Counted from the first letter of the stretch, positions 26,810 through 35,960 are shown. The stretch: 64,000 nucleotides of DNA from Bifidobacterium actinocoloniiforme DSM 22766 (GCF_001263395.1 NZ_CP011786.1:1-64000); one strand, 5' to 3'. Numbers and translations are program-made. The notes: generated from the sequence alone by a model not told the origin.

Positions 26810-29800
26810 ATGAAGAAACTGGGGTTATTGAGGAATCCCGGCAGGGTGAGGAAGGGCGTGGCCGTCGTTTCGGCGGTGGCGGCCCTGGCCGCGTTGCCCG
26901 CTGGGGTGGCGTTCGCCGGTGGCGGCGGCGGCAAGTCCGACGGCAACGGCGGCGGCGAGATGGCCGCGCAGGTCAGTTGGGCGTATCAGGATAGTAATGA
27001 TGGCGCGTTCGGGTCGGCCGGGGATCTGGGCAGCGTGTACCGGGCGTTCGGCCAGATGGGCGTGACCATGCTGCCCGGCGGCGTCGGCCACGCGCAGCAG
27101 GCGTTGAGCGAGGCTAACGCGAACTGCCTCGCGCGCTTCAACGAGGCCCATCCCGACCAGCTCAATCAGGGCCAGTGCCGCGTGGTGGGCGTGGGCGTCA
27201 TGACCGGCAGCAACAAGCAATTCAGCGGCGAAGTCCACCACCTGAAATCCGATTGGCTGCAAAGCTGGGCATCTATGGTGCAAGGGCGCGTCTACAGCAA
27301 CCACGGTGTCCAGTATTCGACTGCCGATCCTTTCTTTGATCAGCCTGGTACTTCGGTGAATTCGTTGGTTGATGGGTATACGGGTGATTCGGTGAGTACG
27401 GTGGTGATCGCGTTGAACCAGTATGAGCCGAAGCCTGCGGATGTGCCGCCGGCGCCGCCGGCGAAGACGGTGGAGCGTGGCACGAGCGCGGATTCGATGG
27501 TCAACCATACGGTGATCGCGTCGGGCACGGGCGTCAACGGCAAGCAGTTCGTGTTCAGGGACGCGATCGCGGCGAACGGGCAGCGGTACACGGTCAACAA
27601 CCAGAGGGTCGTGGACGCGACGACGGGCGAGGACCTCTCCGGGCGGTTCGCGTTCAACACGGCGAACGGGTCCACGCCGGCCGGGGACACCGCGACGGCG
27701 ACCTGGAAGGGCGGGAGCATCCCCGACAACCATACGTGGCGGTACGAGCTGGACGTGACGGTGCATGGGCCGGAGACCAGCGGCGTCAGGGATGACGGCT
27801 CGGTGTACTGGAAGGGCTTCTCCACGGAGGCGGACCAGCGCACGCCCCCGGGCGAGTTCCCGACCTGGAAGCCGGACCCGGACAAGTCCTGGGTCTTCCA
27901 GGACCCGGCCAGCGGCAGGTGGCGGGCCGTGATCGACCCGTCCAAGTCGAATACGACCGGGGCGGATGGTCACACGTTCCTGGACGGGGACCAGGTGGGC
28001 GCCGTGGTCAACGGCACCGTGGACCCGAACCTGATCGAGGCTCCCCGCGCGTTCAAGCTGGCGGATGATTGGGGCGCGGCCTCGTACCTGGTGGGCCAGG
28101 CCGGGGGCGTGGGCGCGGTCCGGGTGTACGAGGCCGACGCCGAGGCCGGGCCTGACGGGCATTACCGGCGGTCCAGCGTGGCCGACATCATCAACCAGGG
28201 CCGGGACGTGACCGCCCAGTTCGACATCACGATGAGCGCTTCCGGCGCCGTGGCGTCCGCGAAGCCATCCTATTTGGCCAAGCTTAAGGGCATGGGCCGG
28301 CCGTTGCAGGTGACCTTGTTCACGCCGTTCGGGGTGAATTTCGCGCATGGCAAGGGCGCGGAGCAGGTGCGCAAGGACCATGGCAAGCGGCCCGGCGACG
28401 AGCTCACCTTCTGCTCGCCCTCGGCGGGCCAGTTGACCAGGGGCTTCGTGCCTACCGGAGACAAGGCTGACACTGCCGGGCCTGGGCCTATACGTCCTAC
28501 GCAACCCGATCCGGGCGACGCCGGCCCATCGCCGGAGTTCATCAACAAGGGTTCGGAGACGGTCAACGATCAGGAGGCGCCGACCAACGAGCCCAGGATC
28601 TGCGGGTACGTGCCCCCGGTGAAGAAGGACGTGGTCTCGGAGTCAAGCCAGGGCGGCGACCAGTCCAGCGTGGACGGCAAGGTCGTCTTCCCCGGGCAGA
28701 AACTGGAGTACCGTTTGCAGACCGAGCCGCAGCTGCCGGCCGACCTGGCCTACCAGCCGACGCAGGTGGCGGTGACCGATGCGTACAGCCGGTACCTGGA
28801 CGTGGACAAGCAGACCTTGGAGATCACCGACCTGACGACCGGCGGGTTCGTGCCCAAGAGCCAGTACGCGAGCCAGTGGGATGACGCCGCCCATGCCGTG
28901 CGCCTGGTCTTCTCAGACGCTTATGTGCGCGCTAACTGGAGGCCGGGCCTTCATCCGCGCATCATCGTGCGTTTCGAGGGGACCGTTGATAAGAGCGCGC
29001 CGGCCGATACCAAGGTGGATAACCAGTGGGGGTTGACCTTGAACAATTCGCTCACCCCGAGCAACAAGGTCGTCAACCTGCCACCGGACCCCAAGCCCGA
29101 CAAACAGGTGACCCAAAAGGATCCCTCGGTCATCATCGACGGCAGAACCGCTTTGCTGGGCGACAAACTCTACTATCGGGTGGGAATCGATGCCCGTGGC
29201 CTTGACCAGGCGGCCTACCGGGTGCAGCGATTGGGCGTGATCGATGACTATGACCAGGAGCACTTGAAGGTGGACGAGGCGGGCATCCAAGTTTTGGATG
29301 ACTCGGGTGCCGACGTGACCGCCAAGCTCAACATCCAAGTCAAGGACGGCATTGTCTACGCGTTCTTCAGGACGGTGGACACTCTGGTGCCCGCTACCGG
29401 TGAGACCATTAAAGGCGATCCGCAGCCCGGGGACCTCAAGGCGTACGCCGGCCGCAAGCTGGACCCGGTCAAGGATCCCGGCATTGATCAGCGGGTCTTG
29501 GGTCACAGCTACCAGCTGGTCCTGCCGGTCACCGTCATCAGCGTCAAGGACGGCTACACGGTCAGCAACACGGCCAAGCAGGTCTCCAACGACCGCCAGG
29601 ACGTGACCAATACGGTCTCCAACCCCTTAAAGCCGGTCAATCCGGTCAAAGATGTGGTGGTCACGGTAGGTGGGGGCAGCATCGACCACCAGAAGGTATA
29701 CTTCAACAGCCAGTTCCTCTACCGGTTGGATTCCAGTGTGCTGCCGGCCCATCGGGCGTATCCCAAGCTGACGGATTGGTCCATCGTCGACAAGTACGAC

Positions 29801-30745
29801 AAGGACCACGACAAGCCCACCGGGCAGTGGTCCGTCTACGCCAACCGGGATTTGAAGGCGGCGGACGGGAGCCTGCTGGCCAAGCGCGGTCAGCGGATCG
29901 CGGGCAAGGGCTTTGACGCTAAAGCGTTCGGCGGCGGGTTGTTCGACTTCGAGGATACAGGCAGCCAGCTGACCATAACGGCCAGCAAGCGGTACTTGGA
30001 GCTGGCTTCGCGCGACGTGGAGGAGCAAGCCTGGTCAGCTTACGTGCAGTTCACTCGCTACAAGGCCTCCGAATCGGTCAAGAACTGGTTCACTGAGACC
30101 CTGAACGGCGTTCAACGCCCCTCCAACGAGGTGGAGACGAAGACCCCCGACCTGGTGCCGGCCATCTCGGTTGAGAAGTTCGACCAGGCCAGCGGCCCTG
30201 CGGCGGGTGACAGGAACGACCCCCAGGAGGCCTTGGAGGACGCCAAGGACGGGACGGTCATCGTCTTCCGCATCACTAACACAGGTCAGCTGCCGCTGAC
30301 GGGTTTGGCCCTGCATGATCAGACGGTCCTCGGCTCGGGGACTGTGGAAGGCTTCGAATATCCAGAGGGCTTCGATCAGCTGGTCCTCAAACCAGGCGAC
30401 CATGTGGACGTGACCGGCAGGCTCAAGGGTGTCAAGGATGGTGACAGGCACACCGATAGGGCTCTCGCCAGCGGCAAACCGGTCGTGGACTGCCCGGTTT
30501 TGGACGACGACCCCTGGGACGATAAGCCTGGCACCCAGAAGCAGGGCGGCTGCGGGGGAGCGGACGTGGTCTCCCAGCCGGACGACTGGAACGGGCTGAG
30601 GCCGGCGACACTGGCGCTGACCGGTTCCAACGTGCTGGTCCTCTTCTGCTTGGGTCTGTCCCTGTTCGGCGCCAGTCTGCCCCCCCTGGCCTTTGCCAGG
30701 AGGAGACGCCATCGCTCAACCGAAGCCCACCATGCCAGCGCTTGA
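26810..30745 (+). CDS. Large wall-anchored surface adhesin with isopeptide-type domains
   Basis: A 1311-residue surface protein. The ATG at 26810 is chosen because AAGGGAAAG precedes it and a signal peptide starts there (cleavage near VAFA|GG, residue about 36). After an N-terminal domain come several Ig-like/Thr-rich beta domains with patterns such as VVFPGQKLEYRLQT, TALLGDKLYYRVGI and KVYFNSQFLYRLDS. These repeat about every 150-180 residues and resemble C-terminal domains of SspB/antigen I/II-type isopeptide adhesins. The C-terminus is a sortase-type signal with LALTG instead of LPXTG, a hydrophobic stretch and RRRRHR. It probably mediates attachment to host or other bacteria. No sortase gene is in the window. 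A hairpin follows. Confidence 0.82.
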   Translation: MKKLGLLRNPGRVRKGVAVVSAVAALAALPAGVAFAGGGGGKSDGNGGGEMAAQVSWAYQDSNDGAFGSAGDLGSVYRAFGQMGVTMLPGGVGHAQQALSEANANCLARFNEAHPDQLNQGQCRVVGVGVMTGSNKQFSGEVHHLKSDWLQSWASMVQGRVYSNHGVQYSTADPFFDQPGTSVNSLVDGYTGDSVSTVVIALNQYEPKPADVPPAPPAKTVERGTSADSMVNHTVIASGTGVNGKQFVFRDAIAANGQRYTVNNQRVVDATTGEDLSGRFAFNTANGSTPAGDTATATWKGGSIPDNHTWRYELDVTVHGPETSGVRDDGSVYWKGFSTEADQRTPPGEFPTWKPDPDKSWVFQDPASGRWRAVIDPSKSNTTGADGHTFLDGDQVGAVVNGTVDPNLIEAPRAFKLADDWGAASYLVGQAGGVGAVRVYEADAEAGPDGHYRRSSVADIINQGRDVTAQFDITMSASGAVASAKPSYLAKLKGMGRPLQVTLFTPFGVNFAHGKGAEQVRKDHGKRPGDELTFCSPSAGQLTRGFVPTGDKADTAGPGPIRPTQPDPGDAGPSPEFINKGSETVNDQEAPTNEPRICGYVPPVKKDVVSESSQGGDQSSVDGKVVFPGQKLEYRLQTEPQLPADLAYQPTQVAVTDAYSRYLDVDKQTLEITDLTTGGFVPKSQYASQWDDAAHAVRLVFSDAYVRANWRPGLHPRIIVRFEGTVDKSAPADTKVDNQWGLTLNNSLTPSNKVVNLPPDPKPDKQVTQKDPSVIIDGRTALLGDKLYYRVGIDARGLDQAAYRVQRLGVIDDYDQEHLKVDEAGIQVLDDSGADVTAKLNIQVKDGIVYAFFRTVDTLVPATGETIKGDPQPGDLKAYAGRKLDPVKDPGIDQRVLGHSYQLVLPVTVISVKDGYTVSNTAKQVSNDRQDVTNTVSNPLKPVNPVKDVVVTVGGGSIDHQKVYFNSQFLYRLDSSVLPAHRAYPKLTDWSIVDKYDKDHDKPTGQWSVYANRDLKAADGSLLAKRGQRIAGKGFDAKAFGGGLFDFEDTGSQLTITASKRYLELASRDVEEQAWSAYVQFTRYKASESVKNWFTETLNGVQRPSNEVETKTPDLVPAISVEKFDQASGPAAGDRNDPQEALEDAKDGTVIVFRITNTGQLPLTGLALHDQTVLGSGTVEGFEYPEGFDQLVLKPGDHVDVTGRLKGVKDGDRHTDRALASGKPVVDCPVLDDDPWDDKPGTQKQGGCGGADVVSQPDDWNGLRPATLALTGSNVLVLFCLGLSLFGASLPPLAFARRRRHRSTEAHHASA

Positions 30746-30755
30746 GCCATGCGGA

Positions 30756-30799
30756 AGGGTCTGGGGCCGGTGCTGATTTCGCCGCCGACCCCAGACCCT
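30756..30799 (+). terminator. Hairpin terminator after the adhesin gene
   Basis: AGGGTCTGGGG (30756-30766) pairs perfectly with CCCCAGACCCT (30789-30799), eleven bases after the stop. No T tract follows. Confidence 0.6.
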
Positions 30800-31152
30800 G
30801 ATGTCAGCCTATCTATCGAGCGGTTAGGCCGTGCTCGTCAGTCTTGGGGGAGCCTTGTTCTCGGAGCGCCTACGATCCTAGAGAGGAGGGCGCCAATCAG
30901 GTCAAAGGACCCGAGTGTCACAAGACCTTCCTTCCTGGTACCTGCGGTGTGGAAGAGGGCATCGAACCAAAGGCGGACGAGAAGACCTTTGCTGCTGCCG
31001 CGTTTATGCCCCCCCCCCTAAAAAAGCGTATGAGGGCCCTAGGCCCTCTGGTCTTGGATTGCTCCAACCGCATTTCCCAAGAGCTCGGTTACAGTGGCGC
31101 GTGATGGTTGGATGGCGCCAATTGCGCTGGCGAATCCTCTGGCTCTGTGGGC
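30800..31152. other. Gene-free stretch between convergent genes, with short unassigned ORF
   Basis: No recognised gene. An 86-codon open frame (30844-31104, plus) lacks a convincing start and family. It crosses a C homopolymer at 31009-31018. A perfect 7-base inverted repeat GAGGGCC-CTA-GGCCCTC lies at 31032-31048 and may form a hairpin. It could be a gene remnant. Confidence 0.4.
31009..31018 (+). repeat. Poly-C(10) tract between genes
   Basis: Ten consecutive C, followed by TAAAAAAG, within the intergenic stretch. It is nearly as long as the tracts in the RCC1 genes, but no gene of known function reads through it. Confidence 0.6.
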
Positions 31153-32034
31153 TCAGAAGCGGGAGTCCTCGGCCTGCCAGACCCAGCCGGGGAGGCTTTG
31201 GGTAACGACCCACAAGGCCATGCTGCAGCTTGTATCCACTTTCCCGTTCCGGCTCTGCTCGACCGCCCCTAGCAGGACCTTGGGCCGGGCCTTGCTCATG
31301 GCTTCCTCGATGTCGCCCAGCCACCAGTCCAAGAGCAGCAGCTCCTCCCGGTAGCGGCCCCGCAGTTCCTGGCTCACGCTGGACGAGGGCAGGCGCTCCA
31401 CCAGCGGGCGGAGCAGTTTCCTGGCCTTGATGGCCCTGCTGCCGGGAATCTCCCAGCCGTAAATCATGTCCACTATCAGCAGCCGGTATTGGTCAAGAAT
31501 CCGCTCGTGCTGCTCTTGCTTGCCGTAGAGCTCGCCCAGGTAACCCGGGTGCATCAGGTCGATCATCAGGCTACAGAGGAAGAGCAGCCCCTCCTGCTGG
31601 TCGGTGAGCACCTCGACGATGGGCTCTACGAGATTACGGTACTGGATTAAGTCTTCGATCCGGTAGAAGTCCGCGTAGCCTAGCAGGTCGGTCCAGGCCT
31701 TGCAGGCGGCCGCGCGGCTCTCGTCGTCGAGGATGCGCGCGCCGAATTTCCAAGTCTTACGCAGGCAGTAGTCGAATTCCGTATCCATGCTGTGGAGCAC
31801 TTGGACCACATGGTCGGCCAGCTCGCGCTCGTCGTCCTCTCCCACGAATTCGCCCAGATTGTATGTTTTCGAGCCGAAAATCTGCGCTTGAGTGCATACC
31901 AGGTGGCCGTTCGACTCCCTGACCCGCACCAGGTGGTCGGGGTTGGCCTTGCTGTACACCGTGGGGCCGAATTCGCACAGGTACTCGGGGTGGGTCTGCT
32001 TAAAGACCCTGACGAACTCAGCTATAGAAGCCAT
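31153..32034 (-). CDS. Hypothetical helical cytoplasmic protein
   Basis: A 293-residue protein beginning MASIAEFVRVFKQTHPEYL, with GGAGGGGATGAG before the ATG at 32034. There is no signal peptide or membrane segment. The N-terminal ~75 residues look like a small mixed domain (FGPTVYSKANPDHLVRVRES); the rest is mostly helical and rich in Leu, Arg and Glu. No family is recognised. It lies just downstream, in the same direction, of the broken LysR gene, but a 216-base gap separates them. Confidence 0.65.
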   Translation of the reverse strand: MASIAEFVRVFKQTHPEYLCEFGPTVYSKANPDHLVRVRESNGHLVCTQAQIFGSKTYNLGEFVGEDDERELADHVVQVLHSMDTEFDYCLRKTWKFGARILDDESRAAACKAWTDLLGYADFYRIEDLIQYRNLVEPIVEVLTDQQEGLLFLCSLMIDLMHPGYLGELYGKQEQHERILDQYRLLIVDMIYGWEIPGSRAIKARKLLRPLVERLPSSSVSQELRGRYREELLLLDWWLGDIEEAMSKARPKVLLGAVEQSRNGKVDTSCSMALWVVTQSLPGWVWQAEDSRF

Positions 32035-32250
32035 CTCATCCCCTCCATTCCGCCCCTGCACGAGCGAATCCGCGTCAGCCTTGCCCTAGGCGTCCGTGCT
32101 CTATAGGCTAGCCGCCCCTCCTTCCATTCGCGGATCGCGCCAGGCTGGTCATCCGCAGGACCGGTGATGCGTCTGCGGGCTTATTGGCGCACCGAGCGCG
32201 TCCTTGGAATCCTTCTCCGCGTTCGCTCAAGGGCATTTCCTCGCCAGGGC

Positions 32251-33155
32251 TCAGGCTTCAGCATCCCTCTTCACGAAGCGTCGGCAGAACTTCAGCAGGA
32301 GGCGGATTGCCTCATGCTGAGCCTCGCTGGAGGATGGGCTGGTGATCAGATAGGCGGGAACCGTCAGGGGCGGGTCAATCGGTGCCGACCATATCCCCTG
32401 GTAGTCGTGCTGGGACTCGTAATCCTCGTAAATCGGCACCCAGGCAGGCTTGTCGTAGATGGACATCTGCACGAAGGCGGCTTCGACCGTGCTGAAGGTG
32501 AAAGCGCGCGGTAAGAGTTTCGGCTCGATTTGGAAGGCGTGCGCGACCAGGTCCACCAGCATGGGGTTCTCCTGGCGGGTGGTCAGGGCCATGGGAGTAT
32601 GGCGCAGAGACTCCAGGGGTATGCGGGAAGCTCCGAATGACTCATGCGCCCTGTTCACGGCCGCCACTAGGTAATCCTCGCAAATCAGCTCGGAGTTGCT
32701 CATGGCTCCGGCCCTGCGACCACGCAGAATCGCCGCGTTCACCTGGCCGCTTTCCAGCAGGGAGACCCTTTGGGCGGGTTTGGCTTCCACTATCTCCAGT
32801 TGCACCTTTTTGGCCCGGAGGGCGTTGGCGACCTTGGTGACGCGCTCCGTCATGCCCTTGCCGATGGTCAGGGAGATGGTGATGAGGCCGCTGGATTCCC
32901 CTGGGAGCTCACCTCCCGGCGCAGCCGACCCACGTCACGCATGACGACCGAGGCGAGGTCGACGGCGGTCCTCCCTTCGGAGGTAAGGCGCACCGCACGG
33001 TGGGACCTGTCGAAGAGCTTCACTCCCAGCTCGCGTTCAAGTCTGCCGATTTGCTCGCTGACCACCGATTGCGGCAGGAAAAGGGCCTCGGCGGCCCTGC
33101 TGAAATTCTCTTCCCGGGCGGCCGTGAGGAAAATTTCCAACTGCCTGATTTCCAA
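32251..33155 (-). pseudogene. LysR-type regulator split by one-base frameshift
   Basis: The N-terminal half (from 33155) is a typical LysR winged HTH: MEIRQLEIFLTAAREENFSR, AEALFLPQSVVSEQIGRLE and LGVKLFDRSHRAVRLTSEG. It runs into a stop at 32868. The downstream frame to 32251 encodes the effector-binding domain (MTERVTKVANALRAKKVQLE onward). The halves join if the plus-strand C run at 32898-32901 has five bases rather than four, giving a normal LysR of about 301 residues. It is divergent from an NAD(P)-binding protein gene with a perfect palindrome between, the usual LysR arrangement. It may be a real inactivation or a sequencing error. Confidence 0.85.
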
Positions 33156-33187
33156 GTGCTCCCCGCCCCCTCAACACGAATGAACAG

Positions 33188-33206
33188 CTATCGTATTCTA
33201 CGATAG
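33188..33206. promoter_or_regulatory. LysR-type operator palindrome
   Basis: CTATCGTA-TTC-TACGATAG is a perfect 8-base inverted repeat. Its core ATCGTATTCTACGAT fits the LysR ATC-N9-GAT pattern. It lies between the divergent LysR gene (33 bases before its start) and the NAD(P)-binding protein gene (98 bases before its start). Confidence 0.75.
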
Positions 33207-33303
33207 TTCCCTTCGCGCTTTGGCCCTTGCTGCCAGTATCGGTCTGAGAAATGATTGACTCCGTAAACCGGGAAACCGGAAAATGCAATGATTAGGAAAT
33301 CAA

Positions 33304-33891
33304 ATGTCGAACATGGTAATTCTCGGATCAGGCAACGTCGGCACCGCCATTGGCAAGGGCCTGCGGGACGCTGGCCATGCGGTCGCCTCAGTCAATACCT
33401 CCACCAGCGTCGAGGATGTCGTGCAGGCTATTCGACAGGCGGACTTCGTCTTCCTCGCCGTTCCCTTGGCGGCCGCCCTGTCCCTGCAGCAAGCCTGGGT
33501 CGACGCCCTGGACGGCAAGACGGTCGTCGACATGACCAACCCCCTTACCCCCGACTTCGCGAACCTCACCGTTGGGTTCGGCGATTCCGCCGGCGAGCAG
33601 GTCGCCAGGGCCCTGCCGAAGGCGAAGGTCGTCAAGGCGCTCAACGCTGTGCTGGCCCCCAACCATGACCTGACCGCTTTCGGCAAGGACCAGATGTTCG
33701 TCCCGGTCGCCGGGGAGGAGGCCAGCGCCGGTACGGTCGTGGACCTGCTCCGCTCAGTCGGGTTCGACGCCCAATACGTCGGCGACATCACCTGCTCCCG
33801 CTACATCGAGCCCGTGGCCGAGGTGCTGATTCGCCTGGCGTACATGCAGGGCCAGGGCACTGGCATCGCTCTGAAACTCATGCGCGCGTAA
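33304..33891 (+). CDS. F420-reductase-like NAD(P)-binding protein
   Basis: A 195-residue Rossmann protein of the NADPH-dependent F420 reductase/ProC-like group. The N-terminus MSNMVILGSGNVGTAIGKGL carries the dinucleotide-binding GXGXXG, and VVDMTNPLTPDF and KVVKALNAVLAP match family segments. The actual cofactor and substrate are unknown; bifidobacteria are not known to use F420. TAGGAAATC precedes the ATG. It is probably the target of the adjacent LysR regulator, given the divergent layout and operator. Confidence 0.8.
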   Translation: MSNMVILGSGNVGTAIGKGLRDAGHAVASVNTSTSVEDVVQAIRQADFVFLAVPLAAALSLQQAWVDALDGKTVVDMTNPLTPDFANLTVGFGDSAGEQVARALPKAKVVKALNAVLAPNHDLTAFGKDQMFVPVAGEEASAGTVVDLLRSVGFDAQYVGDITCSRYIEPVAEVLIRLAYMQGQGTGIALKLMRA

Positions 33892-33940
33892 CCCCTTCTT
33901 GTTGGAATCCCTGCGTAGGCGAGACGGGTCGCCTGACTGC

Positions 33941-33983
33941 CGGCGCGGCCCTCGACGGGCTTAAGCGGTCGAGGGCCGCGCCG
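33941..33983 (+). terminator. Hairpin terminator after the NAD(P)-binding protein gene
   Basis: A perfect 16-base stem (33941-33956 with 33968-33983), all but three pairs G-C, with an 11-base loop, 50 bases past the stop. Confidence 0.65.
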
Positions 33984-34050
33984 CGCGTCGGCTGCCCGGG
34001 CGGCCCGACGCCAAGGGGAGGGATTGAAGGGGGCCCGCAACGTCCCCTTC

Positions 34051-34118
34051 GCAAGCCGCGTTGCAGCTACGCGTGGCCCACGCGAATGGGCAGTGCATAG
34101 CTGCAACGCGTTGCTTGC
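34051..34118. repeat. Nested inverted repeats forming a branched structure
   Basis: CGCGTTGCAGCTA (34057-34069) pairs with TAGCTGCAACGCG (34098-34110). GCAAGC/GCTTGC (34051-34056, 34113-34118) extends the stem. Inside, CGCGTGG-C-CCACGCG (34070-34084) makes a second hairpin. No gene overlaps it and no RNA family is recognised. Confidence 0.6.
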
Positions 34119-34203
34119 GTATAACGCCCGGATGGGCGATCGTCTTATCCCAGGCGGCCTACGCGCCTGGGTCCTCCGTTCATGCGGACTCGACTATCAG
34201 TCA

Positions 34204-34247
34204 CACAATCGCCCGCTGGAATCACACGATTCCAGCGGGCGATTGTG
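34204..34247 (-). terminator. Strong hairpin after the 34.3-35.4 kb gene
   Basis: A perfect 20-base stem (34204-34223 with 34228-34247) closed by a 4-base loop ACAC, 35 bases past the stop of the minus-strand membrane protein. There is no T tract on the minus side. Confidence 0.65.
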
Positions 34248-34281
34248 ATTATCGACCGTCTACGTGAACGATATGAATCAA

Positions 34282-35352
34282 TCAGAAGCAACGAGCGAAG
34301 CAATTACCATGGCTATCAATCGCGGGACCAGTAGCTCCGTTATTTATATCATCCCAAATTCCGCCACTATGACTTGGTGCTGCCGGTGCTGGCGCTGGCG
34401 CGGATGGCGCCGGCGCTGATGGTGCGGGCGTCCAGGTTGAACGCGAACCACCGCCATTGGATCGGTATCCACCGCCATTACCGGAGTGGTACCCATTACC
34501 TCCACCCCAGCTGCGCGTTCCCGTATAACCACCGCCTGAATAGCCCTGTCCTGATGACGGCGCGGCCTGCGCTTGTACCGAATTCGCGGCCGATGCCGTA
34601 GCTTGCGCGTCGGCTGCGGCCTGGTCGGCTTGGTCTTTGGCTGTTTTGGAGTCGTTGACGGCTTTGGTTTGGTCGTTGATGGCTTGGATGGCCTTGCGTT
34701 GGTCGTCCACGCTGGCTTTGGCGTTGGCTTGCACGGCCTTGGCTTGGTCGAGGGCGGTCTTCAATGCGTCCCTGGTGGCGTTGTCGGCGACCTGCCCGTC
34801 GGTGGAGCCCAGGAGCTGGTCGCCGTCGCCGATGGCCTTGTCCAAATGGGCTTTGACGGTCTTCCTCACGTCAGCGGTCAAAGCGGCGTTCGCCGTGGCG
34901 ATGGCCTTGCCGTCCTTGCCCGCCTGGTCGGCGGCTTGGCGGATGGTCGCCGTGTTGCCGTTCAGGGTTCCGGCGTTGGCGTCGGCGGGGCAGGAGGGGA
35001 TGGCCCGCTTGCTGTCCTTGACCGGCTTCGCCTTATCCTTGCCCTTGCTGGCTTCGTCCCCCATGGCGTTGGTGACGGCTTGGATGACCTTGGCGTCCGA
35101 CACGTCCCCGGCCGGGGTGGCCTTGACCTGCTGGCTGGCGGCGGATCTCGTCTTATCCAGCTGCTTGACGGCGCTCTGGTACTGACTGCTGGCGTTCTCG
35201 CAGGCGGACAGGGCCCTTGAACGGGTCGCCTGCCGGTAGGCCAACACGCCCGCGACGACGAGCGCCACGACGGCGACGACCGCGACGATGATCCAAAGCC
35301 TGCGACGCTTGTGGCTGGCCTCGGGCATAGTTTCGTCTGTAGTTGCATCCAT
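34282..35352 (-). CDS. Single-pass membrane protein with exported coiled-coil stalk, paralog of the 25.7 kb gene
   Basis: A 356-residue protein: acidic then basic cytoplasmic N-terminus, one membrane segment (about residues 20-40), and a long exported helical region with many Lys/Ala/Asp/Gln. It carries STDGQVADNATRDALKTALD, matching TDGQVADDATR in the 25750-26703 protein. A Gly/Tyr/Ser-rich and Pro/Ala linker then leads to a short tail with two cysteines (DSHGNCFARCF). An AAGGGGAA sequence lies before the ATG. No enzyme motif is visible. The shared layout suggests a small family of exposed proteins with Cys-containing tips; function unknown. Confidence 0.7.
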   Translation of the reverse strand: MDATTDETMPEASHKRRRLWIIVAVVAVVALVVAGVLAYRQATRSRALSACENASSQYQSAVKQLDKTRSAASQQVKATPAGDVSDAKVIQAVTNAMGDEASKGKDKAKPVKDSKRAIPSCPADANAGTLNGNTATIRQAADQAGKDGKAIATANAALTADVRKTVKAHLDKAIGDGDQLLGSTDGQVADNATRDALKTALDQAKAVQANAKASVDDQRKAIQAINDQTKAVNDSKTAKDQADQAAADAQATASAANSVQAQAAPSSGQGYSGGGYTGTRSWGGGNGYHSGNGGGYRSNGGGSRSTWTPAPSAPAPSAPAPAPAAPSHSGGIWDDINNGATGPAIDSHGNCFARCF

Positions 35353-35452
35353 GATTGGTTCCCCTTAACTTCTCCAACAATGATGCTCTCAGCATAACAC
35401 AGTGGGATGAATACCACTTTATAGAGCGAGGAAAGCCCGTTGGAATGGGCGT

Positions 35453-35854
35453 ATGAAGGATAAATCCCACTACCTAGATTCGCTTGGTGGTGTCCCCGAC
35501 CTGGTGGCCACCTCACTGGCCGCCGTGCCTGATGTGGCCTCCCAGGCCCCGGGGCTGATTCCTCCCCCGCTCCTGGACTGGGAGAATTGGCGCGCGATGG
35601 TCCGAGACCTGAAAGCCGAGCGGGGCGTCTCCATCAACGCGATCGCCGAACGTTCGGGCCTGGACCGCTCCACCGTCATCGAGCTCCTGAACGGCCGTCG
35701 GCAGGTCAAGAGCTTTCGCGTGGACACCCTGTGGTCCCTGGCCTGGGCTTTGGGAGTCACTCCGAAGGAATTCCCCGCCTTCATCAGTCCCCTGGTCGTC
35801 CCTTACGACGGCGGTGGAAGGGGGGACCCGGATGAAGCGCGGCCGGCTGTATAA
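35453..35854 (+). CDS. XRE-family helix-turn-helix regulator
   Basis: A 133-residue protein whose middle (residues about 45-105) is a helix-turn-helix of the Cro/C1 type (VSINAIAERSGLDRSTVIELLNGRR, then a helical SLAWALGVTPKEFP). The N-terminal ~40 residues are family-unlike. It is divergent from the membrane protein at 34282, with 100 bases between the starts, and may regulate it; this is inference from position. Confidence 0.75.
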   Translation: MKDKSHYLDSLGGVPDLVATSLAAVPDVASQAPGLIPPPLLDWENWRAMVRDLKAERGVSINAIAERSGLDRSTVIELLNGRRQVKSFRVDTLWSLAWALGVTPKEFPAFISPLVVPYDGGGRGDPDEARPAV

Positions 35855-35960
35855 GGAGGGGGCGGTACCACTCCTGCGCCTTACTGATTTGCGCGCGCCG
35901 CCGCGTAAGGGTCCCTATTGAACACGCCTTGATGAACAGTGCTCGGGACCGGAAAAGCGA

